Assembly: GCA_013399855.1 (NCBI GenBank)
Contig: VXAY01001313.1
Location: 1,597,084-1,661,083 of the forward strand
DNA from: Oxyruncus cristatus
Taxonomy: Eukaryota > Chordata > Aves > Passeriformes > Cotingidae
Length of the DNA: 64,000 nt
Reading direction: 5' to 3'
Made by a program: the position numbers and the translations under genes. The notes beneath the pieces were generated by a model, which saw only the letters and a program-made list of their open reading frames with translations, was not told the origin of the DNA and did no database searches. Positions 24,921-36,580 of this stretch are shown here, one piece after another. Position 1 is the first letter of the stretch, and every line of letters begins with the position of its first letter.

Positions 24921-27900
24921 AAACTTCATAATCGTATCAATACTCCTTCAAAAGGCTGAAAAATGAAACTGGGGTAACTGAAGGAATAAGAACTAGATGA
25001 CAAGACTGGGCTAGGCCATAAGAGTTTAAAGAGGGACAGTAAAACCTCCATAAAAAAACTTTAACTGGGTCAGGCTTTCACTCCTGTAGCCTTAGGTTTT
25101 TTTACAATGATATTCCAGTTATTCATTATGGCACAAGTTACTATTAATTTTCTTTTCTTTATGAAAAAAAAAAGATTTTATTAAAGGCTTCAAAAGAGTT
25201 AAGCCAAAATTAAGCTATTTTAAATGTCCTCTTTTTCATCTTCTCCTTGTCATTTGTGTGTTTGTTTATTTAGCATCTCTTGCCAGATTTGAATTTCTAG
25301 TGCTGGTGCCTCATTAAGCTGTAAGAACTTCAAGGAGAAAAAAAACAAACTGCAAGATAAAAAAAATTACAGTTTTTTGACCCATATTTGTGACTGAAAA
25401 CTGTATTAATATATCATCAATGATCCTGGAGAGAGGAAGGAATAGGTTTCACTACTGGTGGCTGTGTAATAAAAGTAAGTGCTTCTTTTGGGGAAAAGCT
25501 TACCAGAATTTTCTCTGTATTACTTCTCTAGATCACTACTCCTATACATTATTATACTCCATATTATACTTAATGAAAGTATAGCATAATGCACAATTTT
25601 TAAACTCCACATAAGGTGTTCTCACCTCCTAGGTTCAATTTAAGAACCCTAGAATAACTCTTGCCAGGTAATAGCAGGTAAGTATTCGCTCTTTAAAAGT
25701 TTTACCTTATATTTTGCCAATGCTCATGCTTTAATAATTTCCAGGGAGGAATTTTCACTACCCAATACCACTTTGTTTGTAACCTGAGAACTTCGAGAAC
25801 ACTTCCACCACAAAAATGAACAGACTTTTAAATTTGTTTCTTCAAATGAGGCTTTCAATTGCTGTGAAACATTTTCCTTTCCAAGGGTCAGTACACATCC
25901 TGCCTCAAGCACGTAAGAAATTAAACCAAACCTTTTAAAATGTTGGTGTTCTTAAGAGAAAATATCACATTTTTCTTAGCGATAAACAAAAGCCCTCACT
26001 TGTCAGTTCGGGAAGAAGGATTTTGTGGTATCTATTAAATATACAGATTTAAAATTAATATTTAGCACTTTTATTGCACCTGAAACACGAAACTCAAAAA
26101 AATTTACAAAAGTTCGTGGCTGAAGCTGAAGCTATTACTTTTTAATGTATGTTACAAAAATTATTTACTTTGATATCGTCTTTTCCTTCAGGTGATGGAT
26201 TACCAGCTTCATTCTGACAAGAGAGGAAGCTTAAACACTAGTAACATTTTAAGTTTTCCTTTTCTGCCAAGGCTTTGCTAATCTCAGAACAGGCAGAGAC
26301 TGTCCATGAGCCTTGTCTATGTGGACCAAAAGCATCCAGATTATATAAAAGCAATGATTATTAGTATTTAGGAGGTTCAGGATGTGCTTCAGATTTCTTT
26401 GCTCGAAGTCACAATAGCCAAGGCAAGAGCTGGGAAAAGTAACAGAAAGCAAGCAGAAGAGAAAGCATAAGGATATAAACAAACAGAAAGGCAAAGATTC
26501 TTTCCACTCTATTGAGTCTTAGGATGCTTTCTTATGCTCATAAAATTTAGGTATATTAAAAAAGGATAATTTGTCCTACAGAGGTCATGTAAGTCACCAG
26601 CAGAAAGAGGTGTGTTCTTTAACTTCAAGTTAAGCTTTACTATGCTGGAAGTTCAAATTTACTGCTTTACCGCTGAAGGGTCTCTATTAGTTGTCAAGAC
26701 CTTCAGCAAATTCTTGCAAGCAAAGAGTCCTACTGATAAATAACTGTCAGCAAAATTTTATTACCCATATTTCCCACCAAATGTTCAAAAAGTTATATTT
26801 ATCTAAAATTATCCTTCACATCATGGAATGATATGTCTTAATGCTTTACTACTTTACTGCAGCAAATATAAAATAAATGAAGGGATTTGACGTTATTCAT
26901 TGAGTAATATTTAGGAGGGTGTGTTAGGAGGGTTTTTAGTGTGCATAACATGCATCAAACTGCATAGGCATAAATTTGTGGTTTCTTTCTGCTTAACCAT
27001 CAGATCAGAAAATGGCAGAATATATATTTTTTAATATAAAACAATAAATAAAATATTTCTGTTTACAAAATATATGTTCCAGCCATTACTTTTAAATCAC
27101 AAGGAATTAGCTCTTTCCCAAATGTACATGGTTGAATAATGAAAAATAATTTACTTATGAAAGGGTTACTGGAAGATTAAAATAATAAAGCGAAAGTCAT
27201 AGTTGTTGGAGGAAAAGCTTTTGTTGGGAGTACATTCTATTCCTACCCCACATCACTTTAATTACCTCCCTTGGTGCTATGCATAACCCAGAGCCTTGAT
27301 TAAATTACTTTATTATCACATATGAAAATTTAATTTCAACTTTCCCCTCCCACCTTTCTGAAGTCTGGAAAAGTATTATTTTTTAAAGTAATAAATCATT
27401 TTAAATAAGAGTCTTGGTTTAACAAATGTTAAAACAACTTGTTTGATTATTTTTCCAGCATGACATTCTTTAAAAAAAGACCCTGACAATTTAATTTAAC
27501 GGCAACAACTTGATGAAAAAGTTGACATCAGAATATTATCCTACATGTCTAGTGTTGCACACAGTGCTGCTCATTCCTTGTAGGTTGCTCTTTGAAGTTT
27601 TTTAATGCTTTGAGATCTTTTGTTGAAAACCTCCATGTAAGTGCCAAGTAGATTATTTTGAACAAAGCATGGGATGAACTTCGCAAGCACACAAATACAG
27701 ACACACAAATGCAGAGCGGGGAACCCCCTCTCCCCCAAGACACATATACACGTAACAAGAGATTTTTGTCCCAGGCACAAGATCCATGCAGATCTCTAAG
27801 GCCCTACTAGTGATAAGTACAAATAGACAATCAACTTTTCTGTCTTATCCCAACCCTATGAAAAGCACTTTATGTCAGTTCTGAGCAGCCAGGACCCCAT

Positions 27901-28007
27901 TCCTTTTGTACAGAAAGGTCTTAAGTACCAGAATTTGCTTCATGCCACTTCTTCAGAAGAAGACTTTAACTCCAGCCTAATATTTGTACTATCACAGCCC
28001 AAATTAG
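24921..28007. other. Unique AT-rich non-coding sequence
   Basis: No gene, RNA or repeat family recognised in about 3.1 kb. Open frames are at most 84 codons with no recognisable content. The interval is very AT-rich between 26870 and 27550. Confidence 0.6.
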
Positions 28008-28154
28008 ATCACGGAATATCACAGAATATTCTGAGTTGGAAGGGACCCACAAGGATCATCTAGTCCAACTCTTAATTGAATGGTCCGTACAGGAATTTAA
28101 CCCCCAACCTTGGTGTTACAAGTACCAGGCTCTAATCAACTGAGCTAATCTAAG
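28008..28154 (-). mobile_element. tRNA-Ile/CR1 composite SINE (TguSINE1-like)
   Basis: Minus-strand SINE with two parts. The head (28081-28154 plus) is the reverse complement of a tRNA-Ile sequence. By hand alignment to the remembered tRNA-Ile(AAU) sequence, about 56 of the first 70 positions match. The A-box region is preserved (complement of CAACTGAGCTAA), while the B box is decayed (TTCGA has become TTAAA). The tail (28008-28080) is a CR1 3' end of the same type as the copies at 19069 and 24561, so the CR1 reverse transcriptase probably mobilised it. This design matches the passerine SINE named TguSINE1. It is not a tRNA gene: there is no intact B box, acceptor stem or Pol III terminator arrangement. 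Name from memory; architecture seen directly. Confidence 0.85.
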
Positions 28155-30630
28155 GGTCTTGGGTACAAAGGCAGGCACTGTTAGAAGGGTGAGAGTATTA
28201 ATTGTGCTGCTGCTCTCATCCAAGTGGATATAATTCAACTTAACTACACAGTGAGGGTGTGATTTACGCTGATCACAAAAGCGATAACAACCAAGTCCCA
28301 CAAGAATAGATCAAATAAACCCAAAAAATATCTATTCTTATTCAATATGGAGAGATTAAAGCATTTAATAATCAATAGTGATAAAGCTCCTGATGAGGGA
28401 CTATTCCCTCTCCTGTCAAAAGAGGTTTCATTTCTTGCTCATCACTGTGAGAAGCATCACATCCTCAGAAAAAACAGATGAGATACTAAGCTCACCCTAA
28501 CAACAGGTAAAAGTCACACTAAGAAAATTCTGATTTCTCAAATCAGGAAATAGAAAGAAAACAAAGGGTTTTTTTGAAAGGGGATTATTTACTCTGCACG
28601 TCACCCATATGTGTACATGAAGCCTGGAATGTTTCTAGTTACATACACCTTTCTGGACTACAAGGACAGTGAGGCAAGAATAAAATATGTGTGTGAGAAA
28701 GTTGACATTTTTGCACTTGACTCTAAAGAATAACATTTGAAATAGAGAAATTCACACTGTCAGGAACAGTATCATGCAAAAAATTGGTGTGAATTGTATC
28801 TCCAGAGAATAAAAATCAACACCACCACCTACTAATTCTTTCCCCACCCCAGCTCCATACTAATTTGAGATTCTTTTATGACTAAACAACTCAGAGTAAT
28901 TTCAGGGTACTGAGACATGAGTCCGGATTGAACACCATCATGTTACAAACACAAACAACGAGCATAAGCCTAACAAATTAAAAAAAAAAAAAAAACAGAG
29001 AGGAAAGAAAAAAGGCACTGCAGGGATCTAGGGGCCTTAGGAGTAAATTGATGAAGCAGCTAGTTCCTGCTAGAATGGGAATCATTCTTCAACACTAGCT
29101 GCTAATATTGCAGCTACAGATGAGAAGAGATTATTAAAAAGCTTCCTGGCTGATGCCCACAGCATCTGAAACATGGACAAACATGTCAGCTGCATCACAT
29201 CCTCACAGTTATACCACTGAAAAACACTCTCATATCGTTAAAAAACATTCAGGAAAGAAAATAGCTACAAATAGGATGCAAATCTATCCTTGATAAATGG
29301 AAATATAAGGACCTGTATTGCACAGAAGGTGTAGACTGGTTTTTTTTTTTGTTGTTTGTTTTTTGTTTTTTTTCCATTGAGTTTATTGATGTGAAATAGG
29401 ACAGTTATTCACTCAAATTCTGCAAAGTGTCTATTCCAGTGAAGAGAACCATCTTATAAATGCTTCTAAGTACTTTTGCAAAGCAAATGTTAAGTAATAT
29501 CTACTGTATTTTGGGGACTTGTGACTCATACCCCACCTCCAACAATCCTTGATTTCTGTTATGATTTGGAAATACTATTTGTTTTCGTGGTAGTGCCTAG
29601 AGACCCTATTTCTTGGCACAAGGCACCTCAGGAATACATAGGTGACCTTTTTAGTGTAATCTCACTCAAAGTACTCTAAAAATAGAAATAGCAATACCTC
29701 TCTCTACCACTTCTCAGATGGAACATAAGTAGCATAAGAGTCTCTGAATATATTCATGATTTTATAAACGTACTCAGTTCTGAAGATGCTGAGCACTTCA
29801 GTGCAGGAAGAACTCCATAGCATATGGCAGTCCTGTGACAATCCTGTTTATAGTGACCACAAGCTTCTTCGTGCTGGGAAAAAATGCCTGTCTGGGATTG
29901 AAAAGGCAGTTCAAATCCATAAAGTACAGCTGTGCTCTACATGATGCATTTCACTCGAGTCCTTTGCTGTCTCTGTCCCCTAATTCCCCACTAAAGAGGG
30001 AGGAATCTTGCAGGCAGTGAACTTTAGAACATTAAAAGTTGTTAGGCACTTAGATGCTCTGATGGGAAGGTGGGAGCAGCAGGGGAGACAGTGGGGGGAA
30101 GAGTGTGTGCACAGAACTATCTTAAGGGACAGATAATTTAAGCAGAGAATATGGAATTCTTCGGCAAGTAATACGTTCTATGCTGTTTCTTTTTAAGCCT
30201 CTTCCACTGTGCACAATCTCCTGTTTTAAAGATACAAACAATACTTTCACTGTGCTGTTTAAGTAACCGTGGTTTTCGCAAATTACCGCCCCAGGACAAC
30301 TTTTAAGTCTCTCTGAGCAATGGGAAGTTAGATCTCAGCACGGCAGCTGACAGCCCTCCACGACCAACACCGTGGATGCTAGATCAGAGCAATGAGAAAG
30401 CCATGGCAACAAGTGATCTTAATTGGAACACTGTAACTGATTGTAATAGGTAAACTAAATTATAAGATAGGCAACTCATTAAAGAGTGAAGTCTCTGGCC
30501 TCAGCATTTGTTTATGCCTACTGCTTTAGAGTTTTCTGGGAAAAGTTCCAAACCCTTTTGGATTCTTAAAAGTCTGATTTACAAAGTAAAAATGAGGCAG
30601 GGAAAACCAGAATACAATAATAAATGTAAT
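28155..30630. other. Unique non-coding sequence with A and T tracts
   Basis: No gene recognised. It contains a poly-A tract at about 28979-28995 and a T-rich tract (T runs broken by single G) at 29340-29372. Other sequence is ordinary AT-rich DNA. Confidence 0.6.
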
Positions 30631-30746
30631 AAAAAACAAACACACCCCTCCCAAACAAACAAAACCACCAAACGCCCCCCAAAAGCACAAACAAACAAAA
30701 ACAACAAAGAAAACCCCAAACCCAAACAAAAAAGACAACCAAACCC
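30631..30746 (+). repeat. A/C-only low-complexity tract
   Basis: In 116 bases the plus strand has one T and four G; all other bases are A or C. The minus strand therefore carries at least six G runs of three or more (opposite C runs at 30645-30648, 30650-30652, 30675-30680, 30714-30717, 30721-30723 and 30744-30746). Open frames across it on both strands (Lys/Pro/Gln/Asn-rich on plus, Phe/Gly/Val-rich on minus) are compositional artefacts. Confidence 0.85.
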
Positions 30747-33700
30747 TAGAGAGCAACACTCTGGCTCAGTAAAATATTCTTATTGTTGATGTCTAACAAG
30801 CTGCAAGTTTTTATTTAAGTGAATAAGATCAACACATCCCCATCACTACCTAAGTCTTTTATAACTCCACACTATACCCAAAGACTAAGCAGGTGCTAAT
30901 GTTATATAAATGTCATTTTTCTCTCAACTCCTGACAATGAGTTTTCTAAAAAAGCATGTGAAGGCATTCTAAGACTATGCATAAACTAACTTCATAGCCT
31001 TTATGTAGAAATGCAGCTTGAAGTTAACTGAGAAGCTATCTATCCATCAGCCAAAACTGTCAGTGTTATACTGGCGTAAGAATATCCTCAAACTTTTAGC
31101 CCAGTATAGGAAAATAAATGTGACAGACAGAACTTAAGGTTGGTTACGAACAAAGCTAAAATACAAAGGTGTAAATCACAAAGGGACATAAGAAGTGCAC
31201 GTATTTTCACATGTTAATCAGCCAGATAATTTCCTTTCTTCCATTTTTTTTATCCTACAGTCACAATACAATGATGACTTGTAAACTTAGAAGCAATGGA
31301 AGGTATAGGCACACTTGGAGCTAATATCAATTTTAATAAAATAATTTTCTGTGGAAATTACACACTGAACAAATAAAGATAAGAATTAATGGGTCCTTTC
31401 TAATTTTGCAATAAACATTTTCTGAACATTGTTTCCTCATAAACTGTGTTAATAAAAGAGAACAAAAACTCCTTGTGAACAATCCTGAAGGAAACTAAAA
31501 ACTTTTTAGATGTAAGGGTACCATATTTCACCTGTGTAGATGATTTACAAATCTGTCGGACATATATTAGGTTCATTTTCAATTGAATGCTTTCTTCGTA
31601 AGATTTGATCTCCTCCTGCTACTTATCCCCTTGACATTCATGCTCTCACTATAATGGGATTTAGTAGCATAAGTGGGTTAAATTCTTAAAAAATAAAATC
31701 CCATTTCATGGAAATTTTCCTGGTAATTACAGGAAGAATAAGGAGAAATACAGAAAATGCATTGTATGTGGCATACAAAGAAAACTGTGTCTGCCTGGAA
31801 CATTATACAACCTCAACAGCTCTAATGTAATTCAGAGACCGAAGAACTGAGGGGACCAAGAGAATAAACAAGCTGTAAATTCTCACAGCCTAATGCAAAA
31901 CTAATAATGAAAAAGTAAATTTGATTCTTTGATTTTAACTGAATTTAAAAGAATAGTGACATTCAAAAGTCACACTGTGAAGAAATAAATGCCATTCTAT
32001 GAACTACTGTTAGTTTGCCTTGTATCTTGTTCTTGTATCTGACAACAAAAATGAATCATATCAGGTATGTTTATGTTCTGTTTGGTTTTCTCTAATGTTG
32101 TGCTGTATGACAAAGAATATTCAGGGATATCGATTTGTTTTAAAACAAAGTGTTTCAATTTAAAATTAAGGAAGAAAAAAAAAAAAGAACAGAACATTTC
32201 TAGTCACCTTGCTTTTTTTCAAAAAGTTTGAGCCATCCAAAGCACATACTGTCAGCCACATGTTGACATGTTACTAGTTATTATTATTGCCTCCAGTTTT
32301 ATTAGCAAAAATGTCTATCCTGCATTTACAGAAATACAACTCTCTGGGGAATAATATCACACTGAATGAAAAGAAGCCTACTTATTCTTTAGCACTGTGT
32401 TGGTGACAGGTCGTATCTTACCTCCCCATGTCATTAAAAACAATACCTTCAAGCATCTGGCACTGTGTGTAGCTGAATATTTTGTGTAAATGGTGCATAA
32501 TCAAAATCTCTAGACTCCGTTGGTCTATTTTGTGTTCTATAGACTTGAACACTGAACAACTGTCTGTCTCTGCAGTACCAGAGGAGTGCCAGCATGCCAC
32601 CATTCATGGCACAAATTAGGAGTGAAAAAGTTAATTGATGGAAGATAACGCATGCAGAACGAAACTTCCTTAGAAAAAGCAATGTACCTTTTCTTAAGTA
32701 AACAGCTAATTTAGGTGGAAGGCTAAAAGAGGAACAATGATAGACTTGAACACTATATTTTAGTCAAAGAAAAATATTCATATACCTCCAAGAAAAACAA
32801 ACCAAAGAGATCTAGATAAACAGCCAAGCTTTAAGATGCTTGTTGAGTTCAACTTTTATGTTACCTTAAGTCCACAGTCATGCATTTACTGTTTATGTAT
32901 TGTATGCTGAGGGAGAAATAATCTTTCTGGTATCAAACTTCAGGGCAAAATAGCTATAACGTCTGTCTATCACTCTGGACGTATATCAGAGAGATTCACT
33001 ATCTCAGCACATACAGGAAAAAAAAAAAACCAACACTAAAATGCCCACTAAAAGCATCTCTGATGCTTTGTCATTTGCATCTGTTGTTTTGCAGGGGACT
33101 TCTGTTCCATGAACTAACTTTAATTCTTTAAAAAAATAGTGGTTTTTTAAGCTAAGGAATTCAAGAAACTCCCTTATCCAAGTTTTCACAGTTTAACTGA
33201 CAGCAAAGCCAATATATCAAAACAGGAGAAAAAGAAGCTTATATAAGCTCCTAAGTATCATTTAGCCTAAGTGTTTCAAATACAGCTGGTCCTTTTGATA
33301 CCAGGGTTCTGGCATCTTCTTAAGCCATTATTAACCATGTGCATTTAGTATTAGTAGAATTTCAGCTTCCAAAGGAACACAAACAGCCATTCTGCACAGA
33401 AAGCCTGTTCTACAAGACACTTAGGAGCTATGTGAGACCAGATCATAAAAATTATTAACCAGAAACCATGTTCAGTTTAGCATTTTTCCAATTAGCAATT
33501 TAAATGATATCACAGTTGGTCATATTCTACACTGTAACAACATGGTGTTTATTTTAACTGAAGAATAGCAGCAAAAGACAACTCAGTCCTCACAGAATGA
33601 ATCTTTTATCAGTACGTCTGCACTTTGGACCCTGTGTTTACCATAGTAAATGTGGGTCTAGGTACTTTTTCCACATAGAACACTGTGAAAATCCAACTTC

Positions 33701-35316
33701 TAAAAAACCTAAGGGTGCTATCTAATAGACTTAATTCCTTCTGCTCAGTTCTCAGCCCAGATAGGAGACTATGTGACGTGATATCTCAGCAGCGTCATTC
33801 ACGCGAAAGAGAATCAAGTTGTCAAGGGGGTCACAAAAGAGGACGCACCAAATCAAAAATGCATGCTAGCATACATAGCAGGTTTGTTACTCTGAAACTT
33901 CAAAACAAATTCTCCTGGAGACACAAGGAATCAATTTCTGCAGTGGTGATAAGCTGTAACAGAGCAGGACAGAGACTTTGAGCCAGATCTAGTAGGAGTC
34001 CATTGGAACAGAAAGGGAGCGTAAAACCTTGTGGCTCTTTAGCTCAGGAAAAACAGTACAGCTGGGTTTCCTTTGCTTTACTTTATTACCAGAAGAAAAC
34101 GCAGAAAACAGCAGCTATGTGGTTACTACACCCTAAAAGTTGGTCAAAAATTCTCTCCCAGGTAGATAGTAAAGGCAGAGCAGAAATGAATCTACCTGAA
34201 AGGTCTGTCTTGAGAAGACTCATAAAATAAATCCTGAGGGCCCCTATAAACTCAGATACAGGGAAACTGTTGCTGCTCTCAAGATTTAAATCAGTGGTGG
34301 TGAGGAGTTGAAGTATTAAAATAAGAAGTATATATTAAAGTTTAAAAATAGTTTAGAATTAAATCTAAAAAGCTCTTTGCGCACTGGTGTGTAAAAATGC
34401 ACTTCAAAAACCACAGACTAAAAATGCTATTATTCAAGCAGGTAAAACCAACTTTTTTTAAACTTCAAAACTGGGAAAAAAGCAAATACAATCCAAAATA
34501 AAAGATATTATTAGTTATACTAGTTATATAGTCAATATACTGGTGGGCAATGTCATGAGAAAGCAGATCCATCTTTCAAGTTCAGAGCTGACTTCAAGGT
34601 CAAATCTGCTCTCAGCCTGGGATTGAACCAGAACAGGGCCACTAAAACAACAATCATCATCACTTAATAGATAATTGATATTTTAGTGGTCCTATTTTAG
34701 CAGACTATAATGTTGCTTCAGCCACAAATAATTTACTATGAAATTGGGGTGTTCTATTCTGCTTCAACCTGCAACAACTTCTGCTAAATGTCAAATGTGA
34801 GTCTGTCAGAAGGAAGGAAGAAACAGAACTGATAGAATAGACATCCTCATAGGAAATTACTATTAATAAAACTTCTTTTTGAATCGCTATATATGGGTCC
34901 CTCTTTGGGTTTGGGGTTTTTTTGGGGGGCAAGTGAGGCAGGAGGAAAGCAGTAAATTAGGATTTTATACCATTTCTGCAACCTTTCTGGTAGTACAGTA
35001 CAATAATTTAAGTAATTTCAAATAAAACATGGTACTTTTTAAATGTCTTGATGACCTAAAATGGTTCCAGTACACTGATTTTTCAGTAAAGGAAGTTGCA
35101 ACAAGTCAGCTGTGTCAGTCCAATGACTCCTCCACATGAGAAGAGGCTAAATAGAGGCTAAATAGACTGCAGCTTTTCAGCTGGAAAAAGATATGACTGA
35201 GGGGATATAGAATAACCACTCTAAAATTTTAAACAGCCTGGAAAAGGTGAATAGAAAATGATTATTCACAATTCAAGAACCAGACAGAGCCAAATGATGT
35301 TATCAGCCTGCAGTTT
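30747..35316. other. Unique AT-rich non-coding sequence
   Basis: About 4.6 kb without a recognisable gene or transposon. A perfect 11-bp tandem repeat (AGAGGCTAAAT twice) lies at 35142-35163. The open frame at 33685-33981 (98 codons) has no recognisable domain. Confidence 0.6.
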
Positions 35317-35352
35317 AAAAAAAAAAAAAAAAAAGAAAAGAAAAAAAAAAAA
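35317..35352 (+). repeat. Poly-A tract with two G-interruptions
   Basis: A18, G, A4, G, A12. The Phe-rich minus-strand open frames over this point (35262-35568) are artefacts of the tract. Confidence 0.9.
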
Positions 35353-35789
35353 CACTTCTCCCCACAAAGCACATTGAAGTAGTAACTCACTTTCAAAGAA
35401 TGAGTAGAAATCAAAAGATCTGCTTTCAAGACAGTAGGAGGCACATTCACAAAGGTTACCTCCACCTCTCGTGCAGCTCCTGGCTCCAGGAATTTTGAAA
35501 TTGCAAAGCAGCAGGTGCTGAGAGTGCACCTCTTCACATGCCCACGGCCTGTGCTGCCAACCAACCATTACAGGCCACTTTTACACAGAGTCTAGATGGG
35601 CCACTGCTCTGACTCAGAGTAGCAGATGCTAAATTTGTAATTGAGGTGTCTACCTCCCTTTGCAAGGACACCTGTGTGCTGGATCGGGCAGGGGAGATGG
35701 AAACAGAGAGCGCACCCTCAGCTGAAGTAGTTACAGGCGTGAAGAACAGACAGTAATTTCACATGTGTGTTTTTCTTCAGACCATGGAA

Positions 35790-36580
35790 CAATCATAGAA
35801 TTGTTTAGGTTGGGAAAGACCTTTCAGATCACTGATTCCAACCATTAACCCAGCACAGCCAAGTCCTCTGCTAAACCACATCCGTCAGTGCCACATCTAC
35901 ATGTTTACCTCCAGGGCTGGTGACTTCTCCACTTCCCTGGGCAGCCTGTTCCAGTGCTTGACAACCCTTTTGACAAATAGATTTTTCCTAATATCCAATC
36001 TAAGCCTCCCTTGATGCAACCTGAGGCTATTTCCACTATTTCTGTTACTTGTTACCATCATACAATTGGCCTTGGCCCATTGATTCAGCCTGCCCAAGTT
36101 CCTCTGCAGAGCTTTCTGCCCTCCAGCAGATCACCAGTCCCACGCAACTTGGAGTCATCTGAAAACTGACCAAGGGTGCACTCGATCCTTTGTCCAGACC
36201 ACTGATAAAGATACATAAAGCCAGGGCTGGTCCCAGTACTGAGCCATGGGGGACACACTTATGACTGGCCACCAACTGGATGTAACTCCATTCACCTCTC
36301 CTCTTCGGGCTCAGCCATGCAGACAGTTTTTACCCATCAAAGAGTCACCTGTTTAAACCACAAGCAACCAGTTTCTCCATGAAAATATTGTGAGAAACAG
36401 TATCAAAGGCTTTACTAAAGTCCGGGTAGATGACATCCATGGCCTTTTCCTCGTCAACTAAGCCATTCACCCTGTCATGGAAGGAGCTCAGATTAGTCAA
36501 GCAGGACCTGCCTATCCTAAGCCCATGTTGGTTTGGTCTAAATCCCCTAGTTGTCCAGTAGTAGCTGTCTGTAATTAAAC
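35790..36580 (-). mobile_element. CR1 LINE, partial reverse transcriptase and 3' end, internally deleted
   Basis: The longest CR1 copy here, on the minus strand. From its 5' side (about 36560 down) it encodes recognisable ORF2 reverse transcriptase in order: NQHGLRIGRSCLTNL, then the palm motif DFSKAFDTVSHN (about 36395-36440), then VPHGSVLGPALALCIFI (36200-36250), then the catalytic box QFSDDSKL (36148-36171), then LNQWAKANCM (36060-36090). Next, without the expected block of very roughly 100-130 codons, it continues with RLRLDIRKNLFVKRVV and HWNRLPREV and the 3' UTR, ending near 35791 in an ATTCTATGATT-type terminus. At least one in-frame stop and one frameshift are present, so it is inactive. 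Its tail (GTTTAGGTTGGGAAAGACCT on plus) belongs to a different CR1 subtype from the copies at 19 and 24.5 kb. Confidence 0.92.

Noticed and set aside
28081..28154. Possible tRNA-Ile gene on the minus strand
   Set aside because: The B box and acceptor stem are decayed and the sequence runs directly into a CR1 tail. It is the head of a SINE.
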